Shown piece by piece: positions 47,062 to 57,306 of a DNA stretch of 64,000 bases. The stretch is from Hyaloscypha bicolor E (taxonomy: Eukaryota > Ascomycota > Leotiomycetes > Helotiales > Hyaloscyphaceae), in NCBI RefSeq assembly GCF_002865645.1, contig NW_020194557.1, positions 186,001 to 250,000 on the forward strand. The letters run 5' to 3'. A program made the position numbers and the translations under genes. Position 1 is the first letter of the stretch. Each line of letters opens with the position of its first letter. The notes under the pieces are model-generated. The model was given only the letters and a program-made list of their open reading frames with translations. It had not been told where the DNA came from and did no database searches.

Positions 47062-47508
47062 ATGTTCTCCCTTATCACATCACGTGCAATCGAACCCCTT
47101 TACCGCTCCCCCCTCCTGCCTTCCCGACGAAAACAACCTTATCTGCCACCGCGTATCAACCACCAACTAAGTCCCTCTCCAAGCCCGGACCCTGGGACCC
47201 CCACAGCCCTTCACCTAGAAAACCACACGATTATCACACCACCAGCGCCAGCCCCTTTCCTCATTCCCTACCGAAGAGCTGCAAGCCAGCAAAGCCTCCA
47301 GTCCTCTCCTCACCTTCCCTTTCCCGTCCCAGAAATTCTCCGTCCACACACGCACCCGCTCAGCCCCAGAACCCTACCCCGCACCTCCAACATTCCGCCC
47401 TCCTCTTTCTTCCCTCGCCGAGTTGTCCAGCAAGCGGCCCGCGCTGACCTTGCTCATCCCAAGAACCCCACAAAAACGAATAAAAGGGCGGCAAAAAGCA
47501 AAAAATGA
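47062..47508 (+). CDS. Possible Pro/Ser/Arg-rich hypothetical protein
   Basis: An open frame from the ATG at 47062 (or 46987, 25 residues earlier) to 47508 encodes 148 aa, rich in Pro, Ser and Arg, ending in a basic tail (KNPTKTNKRAAKSKK). The N-terminus (MFSLITSRAIEPLYRSPLL) would fit a mitochondrial presequence. No family is recognised and there is no intron to support it; it may be non-coding. Confidence 0.25.
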   Translation: MFSLITSRAIEPLYRSPLLPSRRKQPYLPPRINHQLSPSPSPDPGTPTALHLENHTIITPPAPAPFLIPYRRAASQQSLQSSPHLPFPVPEILRPHTHPLSPRTLPRTSNIPPSSFFPRRVVQQAARADLAHPKNPTKTNKRAAKSKK

Positions 47509-48105
47509 AGGAATACCGAGTAGCAGAGGGGGCGCTGAAACCGATCGGCCCGGCCTGAACGCCCCGCCCGGCTTCGGTCAGGGCCCGTGCCGCTTTTTTC
47601 GGGACCCTCTCTGCTCCGAGGGACCGGTGTGGAGGGCAATTCGTCGAGATCGAGATCGAAAGGATTGAGAGCGAGGGAAGGATTTGGGGGATGGAAAGAA
47701 GAGCCGCAGACGAGAATGCGTGTGAGACGGAGGAGAGACTAGCGCTGTAGATCGCGGTGGAGGAGTCCGTATGTGGAGCTTGGGAGGCTCGGTAGAATGG
47801 AGAAAACCTCCCGGGCTCGAGCTGAGGGCGGAGGCATGAAGAAAGCTCGAGAGGGAGAGAAAGTGGAGTTCATGTCGGTGTCAAGCTGTCGCGCCTCTCG
47901 TCCCACTGAATTGGGGTCCACACCACAGTGGCGATCATGCGATCATGTTTGATTGCCAGCAGCGCGTGTGATACACTTTCAGAGCCTCGGTGGTGAAAGA
48001 GATCTCGAATTTGCCTTTAGGGTTCCTTCGGTTCGATTTGCCCGTCCTGGATAGCCCTGGCTGAGTCCGAGCCAAAACCTGGGGTTTGTGTGCTTTTTTT
48101 TAAGC
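47509..48105. other. Intergenic, GC-rich
   Basis: No supported gene. Contains a very G+C-rich stretch (47520-47640) and a polyT near 48094. Confidence 0.4.
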
Positions 48106-48253
48106 TTGTACCACTGTAGTGGTACAACTTTGCTCAGGTTGTAGGACCTCGGGATTGCGTGCTTTTCCATGTAACAGTGGTACGGGTGAAGCAAGTACCT
48201 GTACATCTGAAAAGTACCGAGGGTGGTACTTATTTGCCATCGCCAGGTACCTG
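48106..48253. repeat. Array of GGTAC-centred palindromes
   Basis: In 148 bp there are several inverted repeats built on GGTAC/GTACC: TTGTACCACT-GT-AGTGGTACAA at 48106-48127 (perfect 10-bp arms), AAGTACC-GAGGGT-GGTACTT at 48212-48231 (perfect 7-bp arms) and CAGGTACCTG at 48244-48253 (perfect), with single GTGGTAC and AAGTACC half-sites at about 48177-48183 and 48193-48199. The shared core and close packing suggest a binding-site array for a dimeric factor rather than chance. Confidence 0.6.
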
Positions 48254-50669
48254 CTCGAAGCAGAGAGCTTATTCAGTCTATGTCCACCGGTTACACAGCA
48301 TACGCTCTGAGACCTTCTTGTTGTCCAGGCACGCGAGCCCGGCTAGATGATGCGCCTCTGCTTGCTTGTTATCGGCAACATGTAAGACAGGTTTCATCTT
48401 ATCTGCAGCGAGAGTACCATGGGCGTATCCACTCGAACACCGGGGTCTCCGATTTGACCTCAGTCCCAAAACCAGCGAGATATAGCTATCTGCTTGAGGA
48501 TAATGATGAAACTGGGTCAGCAGCGGCTGTGAGGCTGCAAAGAGAGTAAAAGAGCAAGAGAATGACATGGAACAAGTAAGACAGGCGCGGTGAGACTGCC
48601 CAAGAGGGAAAAAGCTGGAAGCAAGCAAATTAAAAGTGAACACATTTCAAGGCAAACACTGAGGGATTCAAGTTTCCGGAGCGGAAAAATGGTTCGCAGA
48701 GTAGGTGTTGCTCCTGAGTTTCCACCCTGACTCGGATCAGCACCCGATCATCTCACGGGCCTGTAGAAGGCTGCAGCTCGATAGTGCAGCGGGCCGCAAA
48801 AATAGATGGTTGGTAAGATCTTGCGGTGTCTTCAGGGTGTTTGGGGAGAGGAGGGGTAGGTGGGAGGGGTGTGATCGCTGGGACATTGAAAGTGACGCTG
48901 AAGAAGTGATCTATCAGATTTGGCGTGCATTCCAAGGCCGGAAACTCGACTGTTGCAGTCACTTGCGTGGCATTGCATGAAAAGTGAGGCGGTGTTCTAT
49001 TTGGGAAGATCGTGATGGCGGATTCTGAATGAGGGGTAACTGTATCCATCTCGGCCTTGTTTGGGAGGGTATGGCTTGTTGACAGAAACTCGCATGCAGT
49101 CATGGGCGGAACAGGCAACGTGCAGGCAGACTCGGGCCGGAGCGCAAGCCTTCTTTTGGGAAGGACATCATGTTGCAGGCAAAGGAGAGGCTCCTTCAGG
49201 AGTGACTGACTTCACATGAAATGTCCTTCGCGCGGTACGCGATCTCGTCGTACAAGGGCGGGGTCAGGGTCCTGCTGTGTGAATTTCGATCCGGTACGAC
49301 GGTGACACAGAGCCTCAAGAATTTGAGGAAGGATAACGCGGGGAGGCACTGCTCTCTCTTGGGAATGCAAGTCCTCTGAAGGATCGTTTTGAGAGCAGGT
49401 GCGTTCATCCGCAGTCACTGACTTATTACGCTTATGTCAGACCAACAGAGCGTTGGGGCGCCTCCGCATCGTCAACGAATAGCTGGTGCAGCCGTACCAA
49501 CAGATCGATGATGGCCCGCAGCAGGAGATGGACGCCAGGGTCAGCTGGTGTGGAATGATGGAATCCTTTGATTCCCCTCTTGATTCTGCTCTCACCAACT
49601 TTCATTAGCTGTTTTGTCATATCCGTATCCGTAGCCTCGCTGGTCGAACTCTGTTACCGAGCTCCTTTGTGATTTTGTCAGGTCAACCTTCGTCTTTAAT
49701 CTATCTCGGCGGTGGGGGCGAAAGGAGCACTTCTGGGGGGGGGGGCTGGCGGAAATTAATGGAGACTCGGATAAGGATCTGACAGCAACCCCACATTCTA
49801 TTTCCGTGCTGGTGGTGGTTCTGAGGTTGATTGAGCGATAACGCGATAACGAATGACCTGCGTGCGTCTGAGCGTGTGAAACACCACATGGTCGCAAGGG
49901 TCCCGAGCTTCCAGAAAGATCCTGCCCCTGCGAGGAAGGGCCGCCCTGCTCCACCGCCTGCACGGGTCACCAAAACGGTCGGGATGGAGGCCAAACGAGA
50001 AGCGATAATAGTTGCCGACGGCGAAGTTCTGCCGCGGGATGCTTGCTGCACCGCTGCTTCTGCTTCTGCTGCTGCTGAGGAGCTGGCGACTTGCTACCAG
50101 AATAATGTGTCATGCAGTTAAAAGTAATCCTATGAGCCGGGATTCCAGGTTGGCAGGCTTGGCAAGGCAAGACTGTACGCAATTAAGTACGATCCCTCAA
50201 CGGAGCGCGGGGTTGGAGACCTGTTTTCTCTGGCACTGCGGCAGAAACAATCAAGTAATGTGGAGTTTCGTTGCAGATGATTGAGCCTGAGAGGACTTAC
50301 AAGGACGCGTACTCGATCGCAGCACGATGTGCAGCTATTTGTTGCAGCGGACGGGGGGGGGTTGTTCATGGTTCTGGAGAGGATCGCTGGAGGGACCAGC
50401 AATGAGATGATGAGCAAAGCAGGCTGTCGCAGGCTCGCAACGGCGTATCAGGCATTGCACTCGCACTCGCACCTCACACTCTCTGACCAAGCCCGGTCCA
50501 TGATCCTCTCGAGGCGTGGATGGGGGCAAATCGGGGCACAAGATGCCGCCGTGTAGTCGTCAGAATCGAATCATTTATTACGCGGAAGCAGGACGGAAGC
50601 GGGCAGCCTGGGGAGAGTCTGGGGGAGATCCATTGCCAATTGTCAATTGCCAGCGGCATCGTGTGCGTT

Positions 50670-50718
50670 GGATGGATGGATGGATGGATGGATGGATGAT
50701 GGTGATGATGATGATGAC
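50670..50718. repeat. (GGAT)n/(GATG)n microsatellite
   Basis: Seven GGAT units followed by GAT-G-rich repeats; a related shorter tract lies at about 52043-52055. Confidence 0.85.
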
Positions 50719-52514
50719 CTTGCATCACGGCCTGCCTCAAATCACAGCGTGTTTGAAAGCGCTGCTGAGTGCTGGACCGCGCTGGTGCTCCGTCGATTCC
50801 CGAGCCAGCGTCACTCCCCACACATTGGCGCCTGCAGGCCAGGAGGCCGCCAAAGGTAATTTAGACGAGGGTGAGGAGTGGATTCCAACGGCGTGGGATC
50901 CTATCCGTTGCAGTCCAGTACTACTGGTGTGCGGGAGAAAGGAAACAATACTGTCCAGGAGCCCCAGCACCACGGTCGCTGAAGCAGCGTCAATATCCCG
51001 CTCGCCGTCCAGCTGATCCTCGCTAGGGCCAATAGGGGGGCCGCTGGGGCAAGGAGACTCCCTCTTAACTCCCCGAAGGCGAAGGGCTGGTCGTCTTGCT
51101 GTTCCCGCCATTCCGGATGGAATCCTCTTCGGGGTTGGGCAGGTTGGGCAGATTCAGGAACATGAAACCTGCCAACCCACCGCGATCGGCCTGAGCCTTG
51201 AAAAGGGGGAAGATGGGCAGGATGGGGAAGGATAGGCGGGATGGGCAGGAGGGCAAGAGATGAACGTAAATTAAATTTACCGTACGGCGGGGGCCACGAC
51301 CAACCAACGTTGCAGCGGTGAGATCGAGCGCTGGACACGGAGGAAAGGGCCAGCTACCGTAGCTGTGCGAAGAGCGGACGAGATGACTAGAGAGTCTCAC
51401 CCAGGGATGCTCATGTCGTCCTCCGCCAGGTTTCCCCTCGCAGCAGCAGCACTGACTGAAGCCGAGTGCGACGATGGGTGCACAGCGCAGAGCGCATCGT
51501 GGGGAGTCATCGTCTGTTGGTGGCTGGTTTGGTGCAGAGCCGTGCCGCTTTACGAAGCCTGTCCTGGCAAGACTGGCAAGACTGGCGATGGCCAGGGGTC
51601 GTGCGACATGGGTGATGGAAGGTATGGAAGGGCCCGAAGGGGAAAAGGGAGGGAAGGGAATGATGACGCTTCGGCTTCGCTCAGCGCTAAGGCTGCGGCT
51701 TGGTTCCTGACCAGAATGGCAGAATCGCATCCCCATCCCATTATTCCACTCCACTCCACTTTCTGCCTGCCAGCGCTGCAAGGCCATCGAGATACGAGAT
51801 TTCTGCACCTCGACGGGTACCACTCCAGTCCCACCAGAGTCCCACCACAGTCCCACCACAGTACCACGCCCGCACACCCAGCCTTGCACGGTTGCACGGT
51901 TGCACTGCTTGCTTTCTTGCTACAGGAACCGGAACCCCGAGCCTCGAAATCGTCCCTCGAACTGTTCAAACGGCATGCTTGTGGGAGGTTTGCGCGCGCC
52001 GAAGCAATATAATCACCACAGCAGAACTTCAGGCGGTGGGGGATGGATGGATGGATGGGTGGACGTTTAAACTCCCAGCCGCCTGAGACAGACCCCGTGA
52101 TTCTCTTCCCTCCCTCCCTCCCTCCCGAGGGACTGGACACTCTCACAGCTGTGGCATTCGCGTGCCGACGATAACGCAGATCTCTTGCATCCCATCCCTG
52201 CGGCGGTCAGGGATGCGGAGCATGACGCGGTCCAACTCCAGCGCCTGGCATGCCTCTGGTGCTTTTTCGGTCGACGGCTGCCAAGCCCCAGCGTCAAGTT
52301 GCCTCCTACGGCCGTCCGAGGTAACGTGCTGCCCCAATACGACACGAAAGGCTTCAGAGCCATGACGCCCAGCTGGAGAGCTGGCCTGAGGGGCAGCCGT
52401 GATGGGCCTGCCGGCGGTGAGAACGTCTGCCTGCGGACGATTGGATGTGGCCGGGTGGGAATTCGTGATCAGGTACGCGCCCCTGTCCAAAAAGCTGTCA
52501 TGAGACCAAAGATC

Positions 52515-52550
<36 letters not shown>
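52515..52550. repeat. (GCA)12 microsatellite
   Basis: Twelve uninterrupted GCA units. They translate as poly-Ala, poly-Ser or poly-Gln in different frames, which explains spurious open frames on both strands here. Confidence 0.9.
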
Positions 52551-53901
52551 CAAACAACGACGAGCGTCGAGCACGAGCATGAGCAGCGGTGAAAAGAGAA
52601 GCAGGCAAGCTGGCTGGCAAGCAGGCAAGCAAGAGGAGGAGAGGCCGCGGGGCCAGATCCAGCCACTCACCGCAGGCGCGGGGGGCCTCATGTAGAAGCG
52701 ACTGCTTCCAGAAATAATCCTTCATAACAGCCCGCCATGCCAGCCATACCATGCTCTGTTCCGCTCTGCTCTGCTCTGCTCTGCCATGACATGCCTTGCC
52801 CTGCCTTGACCTGGGCTGGCCTTGCGTGAAAAGTCGCTTGCAGACTGACTGGCTGACCGGCAGTCCCCGACTGCACTTATTTGCACCCTCCTGCGTCCAC
52901 CTCGGGATGGCCTTATAACTGCTGCGCGCTGCTGCTCAATCCCAAGGCTGTCGAACCTCGAAGCCTCAAAGCCTCAACGCCTTGAAGGATCCCAGACATT
53001 TGCCTCCGCCCTCCCCCCCATGCGACAGACTTTTCCAATTGAAAAATATCCATCCTCCCCAGCATCTCCCCATCATCTCCCCAGCCTGGCCCTGACTATA
53101 CTATACCAACCTGCAACTCCCCTCACACCCGCCAACATCAAACGAACCTGCTCGCCTGCTCGCCTGCCGCACGCAAGCGCACGCAATAATTAACTCTCCT
53201 GGCCTCGGATCCTCGTCGCATCGGTACCCGTCCCAGCACATCCCTGTCGCGCCGAGCTAGAGAGACAGCAAGGAAACTTAGGAACCAAGAAAACTATCTT
53301 CCCACGCTCACCCCTTGGAATGCGCCTGCTCTTGCTCTTGCGCCCTTCTACCTCGCTCCACGCTCACCAAACTCTCCCTTGAGCTCCTTCTTGTCGACTG
53401 CCCATCTGCAGATATCTATTCACTCCTTCTCCTCTTCTGCTTTGTTGTCAACGCGTCTGCGACCGTCGCCCTGTTTCTCGCCGTCCTTGATTTAATTTTC
53501 GTCATTTTCGCGTCACCCACGTCCGCCGGCTTGGACAATCAACCTTCTCTGGCGACGACCCCCCCCGTCGAACCTCTCGAAAATTCCTTAACTGGCCAGG
53601 TGCATCTGCCTACTGCTACGATCAAATGCACCATTGATCCAAAACACCTCTGTTCGACACCACATGACCTGAATAGCAGGACGCAAGAGAAGGAGTATTC
53701 AATTCTGGGCGCATCACTGTTCCTTCCTTCTCCGGTATCCCGCTCCCGCTCTGCCTTGTTCACCACCTTCCCGCAGGTAGTTTAAGAAGCTATGCGTTCG
53801 ACCATGGAATGCTGGTGTTCCTCATAAACTCCCACCCTCGTCATCTACCAGCCGACGCGCAAGGCTGTGCCATTGGGCAATTCCTCTCTCGACAAAGCAC
53901 A

Positions 53902-56900
53902 ATGCCGGGTCACACCTCCAGTCCTCCCCTATTGGCAACAACAACAGCCCTCGAAAATCCCTCCACCACTATGACCTCACATACAACGCAACCTCGAGCG
54001 ACAAGACAGACAAAGCCGAGCCATGTTCAAACAAACTTTCCACTGTCCCTCTCCTACGCAAACTCCGTCCCTGCCTCTGCGCTCAGCGCCTCGACAGTTA
54101 CTACCGCGAGTTCTCGGCAGGCTTCGCCCATCATGTCCCCCGAAACTACTCAACTTACCACGAATAACTCCTCCATTCAAGGCTCGCCCGACAGCGTGCG
54201 CGGGCGTGACTCTGAATATCCTCCACCCCCTTTTGAGCTTCCGGAATCGACAGTGTCACGGAAGTCGAGTCAGAGTGCAATGAGCGAGGCTCTGGTGATG
54301 AACAAGTCCCCGGGACTGATCAGAAGATTATCAAACAGAGCCACGAAGTTTGCGGGCCGGCGCCGGCAGTCATCGACTACAGCCATGAGTCGAGATCACA
54401 GCACTGGACCTGTCACTATGCGACGGAGAAGTGACAGTACCAATACAGCACCGGAAGGCGGCAAAGGAGCCCTATTCTCGGACTCAGATGACGAGTTTGT
54501 TGTGGACATGCGAGAAGAGTATTATTATCCGTTGGCACTCGACGGTAAAGGAGACTACCCAAGCACAACCGCTTCCATCGGCTCTTCGACAGTACCCTCA
54601 GCGACCCCTCCCCCTGGCCCTGTCATTCCCAAGGTCCTGCTTCAAGGCACCACCATGATGAAGGTAACCAAGAAGAAGAAGAAGCTTCTGACTTTCGTTC
54701 TTGAGAGCGAAGCTGCAAAAGTATGCTGGGACAAAAACCGGCCTTCCAAGTCTTTCTATATCGACGACATCAAAGACATCCGAGCTGGAGCAGACGCCCG
54801 AAACTACCGTCAAGAATTTGGAGTTGCAGCCGCCGATGAACCACGATTCTTCTCGATCTTGTACGCAGTCCCAGACAGGTCGAAGGGGAAGTCTCAACAG
54901 AAGATCATGCACTTAATCGCCAACGATGACCAGACTTTCGACCTTTGGACAACAACACTCGATGCCATATCGAAGCATCGTCAGGATTTGATGGCATCCC
55001 TATCATCGTTTAACGATAAGGCCGTGAGGGCTTATTGGCGGACCGAAATGAACAAGCAATTCCAGGACAAGCCTCACCTTGAAGATGAAGAAGAGATCGA
55101 CATTGTGGGGGTCGAACGTTTATGTCGATCTCTCCACATCCATGGATCTTCAAGTTACCTTCGTACTAGGTTCGACCAGGCAGATGTTTCAAGATCGGGT
55201 CGCCTGAACTTCGTCGAGTTTCAAACATTCGTAAAGCTGATGAAGAGACGAGAAGACGTGCGAGCGATTTACCGAGAACTTGCATCCGATTCGGAGAAGG
55301 GCATTACAAGCGAAGAATTCTTTCGCTTTCTTACGGATATTCAGTTTGAGAACGTCGAAGCTGATGTTGCTCACTGGGAGGATGTTTTCGCCAAGTTTGC
55401 ACGCCGGTCGAAGCCGAAAGACGCTGTCGAAGGGGAGGCTTCACGGATGAACGAGGCAGCCTTGAGCAGTTATCTCATTTCCACGTTCAATCTTCCCTTG
55501 GAAAACATTGCTGCGACTCACACCTTGAATCGCCCAATGAACGAGTACTTCATCTCGAGTTCCCACAATACATATCTCTTAGGTCGACAAGTTGTTGGCC
55601 AATCGAGCGTTGAGGCATATATTTCAGCTCTGAATCGCGGATGCAGATGCGTCGAAGTCGACTGCTGGAATGGGAGCGATGGTCAGCCTACCGTTATGCA
55701 CGGCCATAGCCTCACCACTGCGGTCTCTTTTGCCGACGTGATGTCTACCATCAGCAAATATGCTTTCGTCAAGTCACCTTACCCACTCTGGATATCTCTG
55801 GAAGTTCATTGCAATTCACAGCAACAAGCCATAATGGCTGAGATCATCAAGGAGACTTGCGGCTCGAAGCTTGTCACACAACCAATTGATCCATCGGTTG
55901 AGCAACTACCGACGCCGTCTGAGTTGATGCACCGAATCTTGATCAAGGTCAAGAAGCCTAGGTCGTTCGAAGATTCAGCGGTAATGGAACAGACAAATGG
56001 AAGAACTCGTGGGAGCAGTCTGAGCTCGCCATATGTTCGCCCCACCCAGCTTGACAACTCTACCATTTCAGCCGGTCTTCTACCACCGACCCCGTATTCG
56101 CGAACGTACAGGACCATCAGCCGTGGGCAGCCCAAATACTCCGGAAGTGAAGGTCAAGATAGCCTGAGCAGTAGCACAAGTGACAGCGAGAGTCTCACGG
56201 AAGACGTTGTTCGTGCCAAAGAAAATAAAGCAAAGAACAAGACCAGCAACATCATCAAGGTTCTTGGTGAACTTGGTGTTTACTGTGCTGGGATCAAATT
56301 CCAAGGCTTCGATGCTCCAGAGGCCAAGTCATACAATCATATTCTCTCCTTCGCGGAGAACACTTTCGACAGGAACACGAAGGATCCAGAAGACAAACGT
56401 GCCGTGGCTCGGCATAACATGCGGTACATGATGCGTGTGTATCCAAGTTACAAACGCATATACTCGAACAACTTCGATCCACTCAAGTATTGGCGTCGAG
56501 GAGTACAAATGGTTGCTTTGAACTGGCAAACTTACGATCTCGGGATGCAAATGAACGACGCAATGTTTGCGGCCGGCAAAGATCAATCAGGATATGTTCT
56601 CAAACCAATTGAACTCCGAGAGATCAAGATGATCCCAACTGTTCCTGAAGAGGCTGGTGTCGGCTATGTCAGACGGGAGCGCAAGAACGTCACCTTCTCA
56701 ATCGACCTCATCTCAGCACAGCAACTCATGCGACCCAAAGGGCTTGCTCCGAATCAAAGTGTCAATCCTTACGTTGAGGTGGAGGTCTACCACGCCGACG
56801 ATAAATCTAAGGATAGTAAGGGTGTTGTGGGAGAAGGCGGACTTGATGCTTCTGCAAAGGATGGATTTTCTGGTCTTGGTACACCTCACCGAAGACGAAC

Positions 56901-57306
56901 CCAGATCATCCAAGACAACGGCTTTAATCCTATCTTTGACAAGAAGTTCAACTTCGCTCTCACCACCAAGTATCCGGAGCTTGTGTTCGTCCGATGGACA
57001 GTAAGATGTTCCAATGATGGTTCAGGTTACAGCGAGAAGGGCTCACCACTTGCGACCTACACGGCCAAACTCAGCAGCCTCAAACAGGGTTATCGCACAC
57101 TACCTCTCCACGACAACAGTGGAGACCAGTTCCTGTTCTCGACGCTGTTCTGTCGCATCAAGATTGATCCAGCGACTAGCATCTACGTCAACGGACCAGA
57201 GTCTGCTGCAAATGATAGTGTCGGCGTCCTCAAAAACATTAGTCGCACAGTCTGGAATCGCACGCCTATGTCGCCAAAAACATCTGTCGACAGCGGCAAC
57301 TCATAA
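53902..57306 (+). CDS. Phosphoinositide-specific phospholipase C, delta type
   Basis: Single exon, 1134 aa from the ATG at 53902 (an upstream in-frame ATG at 53809 adds 31 unlikely residues). Order: Ser/Thr-rich N-terminus (1-230); PH domain about 242-364 with a KKKKK patch; EF-hand region about 400-500 (DQADVSRSGRLNFVEFQTF); catalytic X domain about 545-690 with SSSHNTYLLG (His 555) and MHGHSL (His 602); a 90-residue Ser-rich X-Y linker; Y domain about 788-895 (GVYCAGIKFQGFDAPEAKSY, VQMVALNWQTYDLGMQMNDA); C2 domain about 929-1095 (VNPYVEVEVYHAD, DNGFNPIFDKKFNF). Both catalytic histidines are present. It would hydrolyse PI(4,5)P2 to diacylglycerol and IP3 at the plasma membrane in a calcium-dependent way. 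Yeast Plc1 is the closest named homologue by layout. The long N-terminal tail and absence of introns are notable. Confidence 0.95.
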   Translation: MPGHTSSPPLLATTTALENPSTTMTSHTTQPRATRQTKPSHVQTNFPLSLSYANSVPASALSASTVTTASSRQASPIMSPETTQLTTNNSSIQGSPDSVRGRDSEYPPPPFELPESTVSRKSSQSAMSEALVMNKSPGLIRRLSNRATKFAGRRRQSSTTAMSRDHSTGPVTMRRRSDSTNTAPEGGKGALFSDSDDEFVVDMREEYYYPLALDGKGDYPSTTASIGSSTVPSATPPPGPVIPKVLLQGTTMMKVTKKKKKLLTFVLESEAAKVCWDKNRPSKSFYIDDIKDIRAGADARNYRQEFGVAAADEPRFFSILYAVPDRSKGKSQQKIMHLIANDDQTFDLWTTTLDAISKHRQDLMASLSSFNDKAVRAYWRTEMNKQFQDKPHLEDEEEIDIVGVERLCRSLHIHGSSSYLRTRFDQADVSRSGRLNFVEFQTFVKLMKRREDVRAIYRELASDSEKGITSEEFFRFLTDIQFENVEADVAHWEDVFAKFARRSKPKDAVEGEASRMNEAALSSYLISTFNLPLENIAATHTLNRPMNEYFISSSHNTYLLGRQVVGQSSVEAYISALNRGCRCVEVDCWNGSDGQPTVMHGHSLTTAVSFADVMSTISKYAFVKSPYPLWISLEVHCNSQQQAIMAEIIKETCGSKLVTQPIDPSVEQLPTPSELMHRILIKVKKPRSFEDSAVMEQTNGRTRGSSLSSPYVRPTQLDNSTISAGLLPPTPYSRTYRTISRGQPKYSGSEGQDSLSSSTSDSESLTEDVVRAKENKAKNKTSNIIKVLGELGVYCAGIKFQGFDAPEAKSYNHILSFAENTFDRNTKDPEDKRAVARHNMRYMMRVYPSYKRIYSNNFDPLKYWRRGVQMVALNWQTYDLGMQMNDAMFAAGKDQSGYVLKPIELREIKMIPTVPEEAGVGYVRRERKNVTFSIDLISAQQLMRPKGLAPNQSVNPYVEVEVYHADDKSKDSKGVVGEGGLDASAKDGFSGLGTPHRRRTQIIQDNGFNPIFDKKFNFALTTKYPELVFVRWTVRCSNDGSGYSEKGSPLATYTAKLSSLKQGYRTLPLHDNSGDQFLFSTLFCRIKIDPATSIYVNGPESAANDSVGVLKNISRTVWNRTPMSPKTSVDSGNS

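Larger units (their letters stand above)
48254..53901. other. 5.6-kb gene-poor, GC-rich, microsatellite-rich region
   Basis: Many overlapping open frames occur on both strands (longest 51065-51889 minus), as expected from high GC content, but none has a domain, spliced structure or protein-like composition. Simple repeats: (GGAT)n and (GATG)n at 50670-50718, (GGAT)n near 52043-52055, (CCCT)n at 52108-52128, (GCA)12 at 52515-52550, and CTCTG repeats near 52756-52783. The last several hundred bases (about 53100-53900) are CT/CCA-rich and look like the promoter and long leader of the phospholipase C gene. A non-coding transcript cannot be excluded. Confidence 0.5.

Noticed and set aside
51065..51889. 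274-codon minus-strand frame in the gene-poor region
   Set aside because: High GC keeps many frames open here; the translation is Ser/Pro/Arg/Cys-rich with no domain and is crossed by long frames on the other strand.
52515..52550. Poly-Gln/poly-Ala protein suggested by the GCA repeat
   Set aside because: The repeat is open in several frames on both strands and none of the surrounding frames looks coding.
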